Shown one piece after another: positions 53,881 through 64,000 of a DNA stretch of 64,000 bases (positions within the stretch are counted from its first letter, which is position 1; every line of letters starts with the position of its first letter). The DNA is from Notolepis coatsorum (lineage: Eukaryota > Chordata > Actinopteri > Aulopiformes > Paralepididae). The notes beneath the pieces are model-generated. The model did no database searches, had not been told where the DNA came from, and saw nothing but the letters and a program-made list of their open reading frames with translations. The stretch covers positions 155,145,668-155,209,667 of the forward strand of contig OZ020587.1 in assembly GCA_963971535.1 (NCBI GenBank), given 5' to 3'. The position numbers and the translations under genes were made by a program.

Positions 53881-55789
53881 CCCTAGGCACGCGTGCCTGC
53901 ATTTCAAATGTACGTGCTTCTAGAAGTTACTACTCATCATCTGATGTTGACCGGATGGGGGGGGGGGGGGGTCGTTTATAATTCCGTGGCCAACGTTAGA
54001 TGTAGTGTGGGTGATATGATCATCAGAGCAGTTTGTATCGAACACGGTAATAATAAACGTTGAAACTTACCCCAGTCTCCTCGCGATCAGCTTGGAGTAG
54101 AAATTTTGCTATTATGTGATGTTGATCTAGATCAGGGGTTCCCAAACTTTTCAGGCCAGGGCCCAGAAAATAAGGCGTCAGAGAGCCGCGGCCCAATGCA
54201 CATCGTCTGGCTTTTTTTTTTTTTTTTTTTTGCCAGGCGACCGATTTTTTAAGCCAAATATCACTTCAATCCTATTAAGTTAGTTCAAGTTAGTTATTCA
54301 TTTATATGTGCTATTTATGAGAGGGCTAACTTGTTGCAAAATAATAATGATAATAATAATAGCCTCATTAAAATACTATTGTTGCTTCGGTTGTTTTCAG
54401 CGTTTTATGTGCATAATCTGTTATTTAGTTTGAAATGTTCGTTGAAATAAGTAGATTTTTCGTTTTTGTTTATTTATTAAGTTAATATAAAACCATATAG
54501 TCACATTTTAGAATACAATAGAATAGAATTTTAGAATACAACTAGAAACACTGTCCTGGCCTGCTTCTAAGTTCAGTGGCCTGACAAAAAAAATTAAAAT
54601 AAAAAAATAAAAAATTAAAAAATTAAAAATAAAAAAAATGTTTTTTTTTATTTTTGTTTTGTTTTTTTTAAATCATCTCGCGGCCCACCCGTGGCTGCTC
54701 GCGGCCCAACTTTGGGTCGCGACCCCGACTTTGGGAACCACTGATCTAGATGAACCATTTCCAGGTTGTATAATACTATATACGTCCAAATAACGTTGTT
54801 TATTGAGTTAGGGCGAGCGATTGATTATCCAGTGTGTCGAGATGGAGCCCCGGGAGCTATAGCGAGTGGCCTGACCGAATTTGGATGAGCACCACTTTCT
54901 GTTTCCGGTTTGCTGTTTGGGCGATCCGCTGATCGGCCACCAGATGGTGCTCTTGAACCGTTGGAGAGTTGAGAGGAGATCAACAGGAGATCTCAAGTCT
55001 TCGCGGGTGAAATATGATTGCCATCACAGATTTTTTTCAAATATTGATCTCAATGACGTGTTATGGCGTCATTGGCAGATTACGCATGGCAGAGAATGAC
55101 GTGTTAACTCGTCCTTGGCGATTAAAGGGTTAAAAGCCATTTTTTTTACTCAAAATGTGAGTATTACCAAGTCAACTTGTGTTCTTAAAACAATGACAAT
55201 AAACATAGTTTTATTAGGTTGAAATAATGTGGTTGTGTACTTATTTTTCTGTTAACTTATTATGGATTGAAAACTGAAAACCTTAATGCACAGTAACTGA
55301 ACTCAATATTTTTAAGTTCTGGTAACTTATTATTGTTTATTTTTTTACAGTGTAGTCTTGCGATCAATCAAAACTTATTTACACGATATACCTCACATTC
55401 ACCCTCCATTCACATCCTGGTGTTCTCCTGGTGTTCTCCATTAGGCCTGTAGGTGGAGCTATGACAACACACGTACAGTACACACACCGATAGTGTGTGA
55501 TGTGTCCAAAAATGAATGGGCAAATGTGAGTGAAATGGTCGCACTGTATGCAGCTGTTTGTCTGCATTGCACCCCCCCCCCCCCCCCCAACTCAGATTTA
55601 GGGTTGATACAACCATCATAATAATATTGTTAATAACAATAACAATAATGATGTAATAATGTAAAAATTATCATTCAAAATACCTGATTGTGAGAAAAAA
55701 AAATTACGATGCATGGAATATTGTTGAGGCACACTAGTTACAACTATATTTCAAACAGGCACTCCATGTCAAAAAGGTTGCTGACCCCT
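53881..55789. mobile_element. 1.9-kb insertion in duplication copy B
   Basis: Absent from copy A. ATCTAA is present at both junctions (53875-53880 and about 55789). The right end AAAGGTTGCTGACCCCTG resembles hAT termini, but the left end CCCTAGGCACGCGTGCCTG is not a clear inverse, so ends and family are uncertain. The interior holds a second hAT element (54133-54743), a C run near 55571-55588 and no transposase. Small frames (e.g. 54881-55099) are not recognised. Confidence 0.5.
54133..54743. mobile_element. Non-autonomous hAT element (611 bp)
   Basis: Starts CAGGGGTTCCCAAAC and ends GGGAACCACTG (imperfect TIRs). TSD ATCTAGAT at 54125-54132 and 54744-54751. Subterminal CGGCCCAA/GCGGCCCA motifs occur at both ends. 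No coding capacity; nested inside 53881-55789. Confidence 0.88.
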
Positions 55790-56157
55790 GATCTAAGCCA
55801 TTCCACAGGATTACACCACAAACTGAAATACACAAACCTTTAAGAGTAGTGCGGACATAGGGTTGTTTTAAATTATAATTCCTTCTTAAATCATATTTTC
55901 TCCCTCCATCCCTAAATATTTTTTTAATATTGCCTGGCAGTACATGTAAGCATAAAATACGAAGTGGGAAATGTGACAATGTTAGCATCCAGGATGATTA
56001 GGGGGAATAAAGTGCATTTTATAGTTTGTTACTAATAGCACTACTATAGTGTAAAGCTAAAGTCTTCTGTCCATTGCCAGTGGAATTGACTTATTTCAGG
56101 TTTCACATCAGCTCAGCATGGCCATTTGTCTTAGAATAATATTATATAGTAATAATA

Positions 56158-56840
<683 letters not shown>

Positions 56841-56999
56841 TAGTCTTGGTATGGTATGGCATCACAGAAAATAGTCTTTGTTTTGGCTCTGGCAACGAAT
56901 TGTTCACATCCACAAACAGCCTGCTAAATTACTTGAGAATAATGTGCACTTAAATCCAAATTGCATACCCATACAAATAGAATAGAATAGATTATTCAT

Positions 57000-57464
57000 T
57001 ATTGTCACACCTAATTCTCCTTTTGGCCAGTAGATGGCGAAAATGATCCTTTTTCCACAGTACAAAACTCGTCATCACTGTAAATGAGGGAAACCTCAGT
57101 GCTTTCACGAGTATAAATAAAGGTTTGAAAAGAAATACCACCAGGGAAAGTTTTTTTCCCCCTCTCTCTGGTTCAGCTAATATACACTAAAATTCATAGT
57201 GGGGGGGGGGGGGGGGGGGGCGAGCGTGCGGGGGATAAAATGAATGAATGTTGATTAAATGAATGTTGAAATGTTAATACAATGAATGGATGTTGATTAG
57301 AGCCTAATCTATGCAAATGACATGTCGTCAAACTATCATTACACCTGGGTAAAACAGAGTCCATTCTCTTCGGATCAAATAACAAACTCAGCAAGACCGA
57401 CGGCTTCTCAGTTACAGTGGGTGACAATATTGTCACAAGGAAAGATGAAATTACCTGGGTTCCA
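57000..57464. other. Retroposon tail, G run and unannotated sequence
   Basis: Contains a plus-oriented tail near 57080-57130, a 21-base G run at 57200-57220, and GAATGAATG-rich sequence at 57240-57295. Nothing coding is recognised. Confidence 0.5.
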
Positions 57465-58757
57465 TTGATTGAATTGAATTGATTGAAAACTTTATTAACA
57501 GATTGCAGAATGGGTACAATGCAGTACAGCTCAATACACACAATTGTTAAGGGGATGCAGACCAGAGAAAGACTTTCGTCTTGTTTACATCAGGGTCCCC
57601 CATTTTCAATTCATCAGGACATATATGACATACATGACATACAGATATACAGTACTGCTACATCTATACATTTATGACATACCAGATTTGCAAATACAGT
57701 ACTGTTTGTGATACAAAAAGAGTCCAGAAAAGAGTATATACACTTGACGTAAAAACTGTACATTGGGGGAGGTTGGGTAGGTGGGGTGGGTGGGGGGTGC
57801 TGTACATTGGAGGTGGTTCGGTGGGTGGGGTGGGGGGGGGGGTTGGGCAGGAGGGGTGGGGGGGGGAACACTGTACAACTGTAGAAGCAAAACTGTACAT
57901 TGGAATATTGACAACCATACTTGGTCATTTACTGTACATTGGAGGGGGTTGGATTAGGACATTTACATGGGCCAGTTTCGAATTGCAGTCTCCCGTAGGT
58001 GTTCTTTGAGAGTGTTTTTGAAAGTGGGTAGTGATTCACATTCCTTTACAGCTTTGGGTAGGGCGTTCCACATTGATGTGGCATAATTGCTAAACGTGTT
58101 TAGTCCCTTGTTTGAGCCGAATCTAGGTTTAACATGATTTGTGGAGCTCCCTCTGGTGTTGTGATCGTGGTATTCACTGACCTTTGGGAAGTATTTTGAC
58201 ATGTACATGGGTACCTTGGTTGTGTAGTGTATCTTGTAGACCAGGCCCATTGCAAGTTGCTGTACTTTGTTGTCTACTAGTCTCTAAGCCATCCTAGGTT
58301 GTCAAAGTGGGCAGGGGTGAGGTGGGTTCTAGGAGTAAGGTCAAGCAGTAGTCGAACCAGTTTGTTTTGAGATGTTTGTAATTTAGTTTTTAGCGCCTTT
58401 GAGGTGCTTTGGTACCATGAGGTGCAAGCATAGTCGTAGTACCCTTGAATGAGTGCTCCTGCCATCCTAGAGGCAAATCTTTTCTGTGACAAAATGGTAT
58501 CCAATGTAATAAAAAAAGTCAACCAACGAACTAGATTCTTGTACCGGATCTCCTCTCTGGTAAACAAGAATATATACCCTGAAGACTCTGGCAGGAGCAC
58601 TCATTCAAGGTTACTACAACTATGCTTGCACCTCATGGTACCAAAGCACCTCAAAGGCGCTAAAAACAAGATTACAAACATCACAAAACAAACTGGTCAG
58701 ACTACTACTTGACCTTACTCCTAGAACCCACCTCACCCCTGCCCACTTTGACAACCT
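57465..58757 (-). mobile_element. LINE 3' end with inverted 5' piece
   Basis: The minus-oriented tail ((TTGA)n at 57465) leads into ORF2 C-terminal frames 57963-58250 and 58277-58600 on the minus strand (ALIQGYYDYACTSWYQS, LTPAHFDNLGW), the CR1/L2-type ORF2 end. From about 58588 to 58757 the same ORF2 part repeats in plus orientation, forming an inverted repeat with about 58287-58466. The plus part ends abruptly at GACAACCTAG. Confidence 0.75.
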
Positions 58758-60093
58758 AGTGTAGCACCCTGAATATTCGACTATTATTCAGAAGTGCTGA
58801 CTTGCCTTTTATCTCCCCTTTGTGCACAAAGACATATTAACTAGTTTCCATTGATATTCTCCTGAACAATGACGCAAGTTTCTCCTTCTCTCACCGGCTG
58901 GAATATGGATTATAAACACTAAGCTGAATCATATTCAATTCACCCAGTTCTTCCTGTGGGGCTAGTTGGCGGTACCAGCGGGGGGCGGCGGTGGCAGGCA
59001 GAGCGCACGAGAGAGGCATGGAGGAGAAGCAAGTCAACTGAAACGGAAGTGGAGAGAACCAGCCTCTTCGACGTTGGACTTGGACCTGAATGGTTGTGTC
59101 GTTGGAAGAGCCCCGTAGTGGAATACGCGGGTGAACGTATTGAACTTGAGTATATTACGGGTTATACTAGAAATATAAGCGTAGTAGCGTGTTGAATATC
59201 CCCACAGAATAACCCTAGTGATACAGCGAGTTATCCTAGAAGAAAGCGGTATAGCCAAGTTGGCTTATGTTAACGTTATCCCCTCCAGCGAGGTGCCCGG
59301 CAAGTGTTGCCTGAAGAGAACTGGTGGTTAGAGGCACCGTGCGTTGTTGCATGTTTCGGAGGGCTGTCTAGGACCCACAGAGTAGCTTCAGTTAAGGTAG
59401 CCCCAGATCATTAACGTGCGTCAACCCAACACCGGCAGCCAGCAGCCTGTCAGCGCCGGCAGTCTACATCTTCTCTGCACCGGCGGTCGGCAGCCTAGCA
59501 CGGGAGTTCGTCCCGCCCAGCAGAGGTCGCCATCACCCAGCAAGCGCCTCCAGCCCGCTACTGCCCCCTCTGCCTAACACAGCTTGCTAGCTCCTGGGAC
59601 GAGAGCGTTCGACGCCATCTTACCACCCGGACAGTGGTGGTGCGGCGAGGCCGCCATCTTGGTTGAGTACACTGACGCTTCGGTGCTCAAGATCCTATTG
59701 CACAGTACACAGTGTGGCGAGGCCTACGGGCGAAGCTAATGTTGCTAACTACAGTTCATAGGGGTACCCCATAAACATTACATGCCGGCATTAGTATAGG
59801 ACTTTTGTTTGGTAAAGTGGGCCCACCTTTTTCATTTTCTTTGAGTGTGATAACGTGTTTGTTCTTTGATATTACTTTCCCATCTACTTAACCATTTCCC
59901 TCTTGGAGGTAACCGACATGTGATTATATAAGTAAAGCCTTAGAGAGGTATTATCACTACTATATAAGTAAAGCCTGAGAGAGGTATTATCCCTGGTACT
60001 AACCCAGACGTGGGTGATGAGTCAAGCACATTGAAGTCTATTATATTTGGGTCGGCAATACCTGGTTCTATACGGTGTGGGTGTATTTTACAA
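58758..60093. other. Unassigned insertion, possibly LTR-like
   Basis: Begins TGTAGCACCCTGAATATTCG directly where the LINE piece ends, a start seen in some fish gypsy LTRs. A 36-bp tandem repeat (TATATAAGTAAAGCC...GAGAGGTATTAT) lies at about 59922-59990, followed by GGTACTAACCCAGACGTGGG. No partner LTR, TSD or coding frame was found. The LTR reading is a guess. Confidence 0.3.
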
Positions 60094-60209
60094 GTAATAA
60101 TAATAATAATAACTTTATTTGTATAGCACTTTTCATACAGAGGTTGCAGTTCAAAGTGCTTCACAACAGTAAAAAATACAGGCATAAGCGAGCATAAAAA
60201 GATAGACGG

Positions 60210-60620
60210 GTAGAATCACAGTGTTTCACATTAGGATCTAGCATCCCAATAGGCTCTCCGCTTACAGTTTTCAGTAACACAAATAGTAAAAATAGTTTAA
60301 AATGATTCAGTTTAAAAATAGTCAAAAAATTATAAAATAGAACGGACATAAAAAATACAGGCATGAGCGAGCATAGCAAGATATGGCAAATCACAGTGTT
60401 TCACATTAGGATCTAGCATCCTAATAGGCTCTCTATTCAGTAATACTCCTGTAGTTCATGAACAAATAATCACAGTGTTTCACATTTGGATCTAGCAAAT
60501 AATAAGAATAAAATGATTCAGTTTAAAAATAGTCATAAATAATCAGTGTTTCACATTTGGATCTAGCAAATAATAAGAATAGTTTAAAATGATTCAGTTT
60601 AAAAATAGTCATCAGTAAGA
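60210..60620 (-). repeat. Internal repeats in the L2 3' UTR
   Basis: Four copies of CAGTGTTTCACATT(A/T)GGAT + CTAGCA at about 60220, 60393, 60473 and 60546, with TTAAAATGATTCAGTTTAAA units between them. Unit length is irregular (about 73-174 bp). Confidence 0.8.
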
Positions 60621-60752
60621 AGTAAAAAGTGCAATAACCGACACATGAATTTGATAGGCAGTGTAAAAGAGTAGGCAGGGTAAGAATAAATACAAGTTGT
60701 GTCAGGATATCCCTGATGTTTCCTCTTGCCACTAGGTGGTAGCAGATATCTA

Positions 60753-63611
60753 TCAGTGAAATGCCTGAGCAAAGAGATAGGTTTTAAGCTGTCTTTTAAA
60801 GATGTCTAGCGAGTTGGCTTCCCTGATGTTTTGGGGTAGTTTGTTCCATAGTTTTGGGGCATAGTTGATAAAGGCTGCATTACCGATCCTCTTTTGACTG
60901 CTTCTGGGAGCCTCTAGTAGTCCAGCAGCTGATGATCGCAGTGTTCTTGCTGGTGTGTAATTTATTAGAGTGTTGGCGATGTAGCTAGGTCCCTGTCCAT
61001 TTAGAGCTTTGTATGTAAGGAGAAGGACCTTAAAGTCAATTCTAAATGTTACAGGAAGCCAGTGTAAAGCGGCTAGGACTGGACTAATGTGCTCTCTCCT
61101 TTTGGTTCTAGTTAGCAGTCGGGCTGCAGAGTTTTGGATTAGCTGAAGCCTCTCTGTGGTTTTCTTAGGGAGACCTGTGAAAAGTGCATTACAGTAGTCT
61201 AACCGGCTAGATATGAATGCATGAATTAGCTTCTCAGCATCGTTCTGATTAATAAATGGTCGTACTTTTGCTATATTTCTGAGATGGAAGAACGATGTTT
61301 TCGTCACTTTGCTAATATGAGAATTGAAGTTCAGTTCTGAATCTATGATAACCCCAAGACTAGTGACCTCAGATTTGATCCAAGGGGTTAGTCCCCCCAG
61401 GTTCTTTATTAATGTTTCTTTTTTAGTTTTGGAGCCGATAATTAGAATTTCAGTTTTGTTCTCGTTTAGTTTCAGGAAGTTCTTACTCATCCATTTATTT
61501 ATTGCCAGTAAGCAGTCTGTAATGGAGCTAATCGCTGTATCATTTGGTTCAGCAGATATGTACAGTTGTGTATCATCCGCATAGCTATGGAAATCTACAT
61601 TATGTTCTCTGATGATATCACCCAGCGGTAACATGTAAAGGGAGAAGAGTAAAGGACCTAAGCAACTCCCTTGTGCAACTCCATAGTTGTTGTCGTATAT
61701 ATCAGACATGTGATCTCCTAGTTTAACATAGAATTTCCTCCCTCTGATGTATGTTTTAAACCAGCCCAGCACATGGTCTGAGAAACCGACATGGTTTTCA
61801 AGACGATCGATTAGAATATCGTGATCGATTGTATCAAATGCTGCACTGAGATCTAACAGGATAAGGATGGAGATCTTATTCTCGTCAGAGTTTAGTCTGA
61901 GGTCACTGATTATTTTGGTGAGGGCAGTTTCAGTGCTGTGATATTTTCTGAATCCTGACTGAAATTCTTCTAAGATGTTGTTTTCTTCAAGAAAGGAATT
62001 TATTTGAACTGAAACTATCTTTTCAAGTACTTTACTAATGAATGGTAGGTTGGATATTGGACGATAATTTGCCATTTCATTACTATCCAAGTTAGGTTTT
62101 TTTAGTAATGGCTTTACAACTGCTGTTTTAAAGGCATCCGGGAAAATACCAGTCCTAAGGGAAGTGTTTATGATATCTAGCACAGGGCTTGAAACACTAT
62201 TAAATACCCGTTTGAAGAAAGCTGTAGGTATAGGGTCAATGTCTGAGGTGGAGGAGTTACATTCTGAGACAGTTTTGCAGAGTACATCTAATGTGATGCA
62301 TGTGAAACTTCTCATGGTTACATTGCACGGTTTGCCGCAATCAACTTTATTTCCATCATGAGTAATGCTGGCCCTGATCAAGGTTATTTTGTTGTTAAAG
62401 AATAGTGCAAGTTCTTCACACTTAACCGTTGATGACTGAGGAGGTGTAGGGGCAGTGTTGAGTAGTACATTAATAGTGGAAAAGAGGATTCTGGAGTTTC
62501 CAGCATTTTCTGTAATGATTTTAGAGAAGTAATCTTTCCTTGCTAAGCGGATGGTTTTATTATAAGCAGTTAAAGCATCTTTGTATATATCACAGCATAT
62601 GGTGGTTTTTGTTTTTCTCCATTTTCGCTCCGCTGCACGACATTTCCTTTTTTCTTTGTTGACCGTATTATAGTTTAACCAGGGCGAGGCTCTAGTTTTC
62701 TTCTTTTTCGTTTTTAATGGGGCGACAGAATTTAATATAGATGACATTGCATCATTGAGATTTTCTACCATTTCATTTAGAGAGCTGTCATGATTGTGTG
62801 GTTCATGTAGTCTGATAAGATCAATGAACTTTGATTCAGCTTTGTCGTTTAGGAGCCTCTTTTTAACTATGATTTCTTTTTTTGTTTTAGTAAGGGTTAT
62901 TTGAGTATCAAAAAATATACAGTGATGGTCGGAGAGAGGTAATTCAGTTATTGAGATATTTGTTATGCTTAGCCCAGTTGTTGTTATAACTAAGTCTAGT
63001 GTATTCCCAAGCCGGTGAGTTGCATTTGTTATATGCTGTATTAGGTCAAAGCTATCCAGTAGATTTTTTAGTTCCATAGTTTTGGAGTCTGTTTTCTTAT
63101 TAAAATGGATGTTCAGGTCTCCATTTAGGATCACCTTATCATATCCGGTAACACATAGTGAGATCAGTTCAGAGAGCTCCTGTATAAATATTGGTGAGTG
63201 TCTAGGCGGGCGGTATATTGTGACAATAATAGTTGATTCTGTTTTTAGTTCAATGGCAAGATATTCCATTGACATGAACTCGCCTAGTTCTGTGATTCTA
63301 AACAAGAGTTTTGAGGAGAAGATTGCTGCAACTCCTCCGCCCCTTTTATTTTTTCTGGGTATTTGAAAAAAGTTATAGTCTGGTGGACAAGCTTCTATCA
63401 TTATTGATGTAGCTGTGTCATTATTTAGCCATGTCTCTACTAGGCAGATGCAATCTAAGTTATTTTCTTTAATCAGATCATTTACTAAGAATGTTTTATT
63501 ATTCAGTGATCTGACATTTAGGAAAGCTAATTTTATTTGTTGGACTTCTTTAGAGGAGGTCTGCTTTGGTTTGACCGTGATGGCCCTGAGGTTAATAGCA
63601 GGTAAACGCAT
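60753..63611 (-). CDS. L2-type LINE ORF2: endonuclease and reverse transcriptase
   Basis: Intact 952-aa frame with a true ATG. The N-terminal apurinic/apyrimidinic-type endonuclease is in about residues 25-235 (LAFLNVRSLNNK, LVETWLN, NGDLNIHF, LPLSDHHCIFF). RT follows in about 480-780: NYRPISNLPFISKVLEK, FQSGFRKYHSTETAL, LLDLSAAFDTIDHDIL (first catalytic Asp), VAQGSCLGPLLFSLYM and FHSYADDTQLY (catalytic YADD). The C-terminus carries LHWLPVTFRIDFKVLLL and WNKLPQNIREANSLDIFK, as in L2/CR1 elements. No stops or frame changes occur, so the copy could be competent if ORF1 and the 5' end are intact. It nicks target DNA and copies its own RNA. Confidence 0.95.
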   Translation of the reverse strand: MRLPAINLRAITVKPKQTSSKEVQQIKLAFLNVRSLNNKTFLVNDLIKENNLDCICLVETWLNNDTATSIMIEACPPDYNFFQIPRKNKRGGGVAAIFSSKLLFRITELGEFMSMEYLAIELKTESTIIVTIYRPPRHSPIFIQELSELISLCVTGYDKVILNGDLNIHFNKKTDSKTMELKNLLDSFDLIQHITNATHRLGNTLDLVITTTGLSITNISITELPLSDHHCIFFDTQITLTKTKKEIIVKKRLLNDKAESKFIDLIRLHEPHNHDSSLNEMVENLNDAMSSILNSVAPLKTKKKKTRASPWLNYNTVNKEKRKCRAAERKWRKTKTTICCDIYKDALTAYNKTIRLARKDYFSKIITENAGNSRILFSTINVLLNTAPTPPQSSTVKCEELALFFNNKITLIRASITHDGNKVDCGKPCNVTMRSFTCITLDVLCKTVSECNSSTSDIDPIPTAFFKRVFNSVSSPVLDIINTSLRTGIFPDAFKTAVVKPLLKKPNLDSNEMANYRPISNLPFISKVLEKIVSVQINSFLEENNILEEFQSGFRKYHSTETALTKIISDLRLNSDENKISILILLDLSAAFDTIDHDILIDRLENHVGFSDHVLGWFKTYIRGRKFYVKLGDHMSDIYDNNYGVAQGSCLGPLLFSLYMLPLGDIIREHNVDFHSYADDTQLYISAEPNDTAISSITDCLLAINKWMSKNFLKLNENKTEILIIGSKTKKETLIKNLGGLTPWIKSEVTSLGVIIDSELNFNSHISKVTKTSFFHLRNIAKVRPFINQNDAEKLIHAFISSRLDYCNALFTGLPKKTTERLQLIQNSAARLLTRTKRREHISPVLAALHWLPVTFRIDFKVLLLTYKALNGQGPSYIANTLINYTPARTLRSSAAGLLEAPRSSQKRIGNAAFINYAPKLWNKLPQNIREANSLDIFKRQLKTYLFAQAFH

Positions 63612-63735
63612 TGGTGGCGTATATTTTTCACCATGCCATTGGCTAGTTATGATTACTTGTATGTTTTTAGAGATGGCATGGTAATTGTGCTATACTGTAC
63701 CGTACTGACTGCACTGTGCTTTCGGGGACATTTGA

Positions 63736-63999
63736 TCAGACGAGATGGCCTTGTGTGATATGGGGGGGGGGGGGGGGGGGGGGGACGTCTTGTGCTGTAC
63801 TTCGTGGTGAGATTGTGTCCTTCATGACTATCTCTCGTGCTGGTGTGAGCTTAATATTCTTGGAGGCCATCAAGGCATGACGCATGTTTGCTGATAGGAG
63901 CTTTGAACCTAAGCGATTTGGGAAGAAGCCATTTCTTTGAAAACGTTCTGGGTTATTCCAGAAAACATTGAAGTTGTCAATGAATTTCAGGCCGTGTAC
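63736..63999 (-). CDS. L2-type LINE ORF1 C-terminus (partial, esterase-like)
   Basis: 88 codons open from the window edge to TGA at 63736-63738. The segment HGLKFIDNFNVFWNNPERF, then FFPNRLGSKLLSANMRHAL, matches the end of the SGNH/esterase-type domain in fish L2/CR1 ORF1 proteins (family knowledge). After it a 23-base C run (63762-63784) encodes prolines. The exact end of the protein depends on the homopolymer length, which is error-prone. Confidence 0.75.
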   Translation of the reverse strand, partial: VHGLKFIDNFNVFWNNPERFQRNGFFPNRLGSKLLSANMRHALMASKNIKLTPAREIVMKDTISPRSTAQDVPPPPPPPHITQGHLV

Positions 64000-64000
64000 G

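Larger units (their letters stand above)
60094..64000 (-). mobile_element. L2-type LINE, near full-length, running off the window
   Basis: The 3' terminus at the left (minus strand: AAAGTGCTATACAAATAAAG + TTATTATTATTATTATTAC) is a typical L2-type end. Order on the minus strand: ORF1 C-terminus (63736-63999), a 124-nt spacer, intact ORF2 (60753-63611), and a 3' UTR of about 650 bp containing repeated CACAGTGTTTCACATT units. The 5' end lies outside the window. Confidence 0.9.

Noticed and set aside
58758-60093. Solo LTR of a gypsy-type retrotransposon
   Set aside because: The TGTAGCACCC start is suggestive, but no matching CA end with a TSD was found, so only a low-confidence note was kept.

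Overview
The window looks like teleost fish genomic DNA. It holds almost no host gene sequence and is dominated by nested transposable elements and tandem repeats. The pointers to a fish are Rex1/Babar-like, L2-type and L1/Tx1-like LINEs, tRNA-derived SINEs with fish-type tails, BEL/Pao LTR retrotransposons, a Tol2-like hAT derivative and very abundant short tandem repeats. Species cannot be read from the sequence. The only trace of an ordinary host gene is a broken exon of an hnRNP A/B-type RNA-binding protein at 53393-53516.

Layout. 1-3016: microsatellites, a dimeric SINE inside one target-site duplication, LINE tails and a small hAT element. 3017-9274: BEL/Pao element 1 on the minus strand, with two 1194-bp LTRs, target duplication CTAAC and a gag-protease frame, but reverse transcriptase, RNase H and the integrase core deleted. 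9516-13063: a 5'-truncated L1-like LINE with a 16-bp target duplication, split in its RT domain by an 864-bp hAT derivative. 13437-24795: three minisatellites (26, 53 and 49 bp units); the last is about 9.15 kb long with higher-order structure. 26314-29130: an AAT microsatellite and a Rex1-like LINE nested in another repeat. 30045-30850: a Tol2-like element inside a LINE tail. 31341-40101: BEL/Pao element 2 on the minus strand, TSD CAACC, with an open pol frame (RT, RNase H, integrase) but a broken gag. 40364-45298: a minisatellite, an L2 remnant split by a SINE, a second Rex1-like LINE and another SINE. 45226-46379 and 53516-56999 are two copies of one duplicated segment. 46478-48550: rearranged LINE 3' ends forming a palindrome that runs into a 200-N gap. 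48751-50150: a LINE that keeps ORF1 but no ORF2. 50307-52371: a 2-kb foldback palindrome. 52401-52500: four perfect heat-shock-element-like triplets. 57465-58757: another inverted LINE end. 60094-64000: an L2-type LINE on the minus strand with intact endonuclease-RT ORF2 and the end of an esterase-like ORF1, running off the window.

The genes do not form a host pathway. What can be reconstructed is insertion history: many elements have exact target-site duplications, and these give a relative order (for example L1-like LINE, then hAT inside it; L2 remnant, then SINE inside it; SINE insertion, then segmental duplication, then insertions in one copy). Many long open frames lie across simple repeats and are not genes. 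Frame lesions are described but not repaired here.
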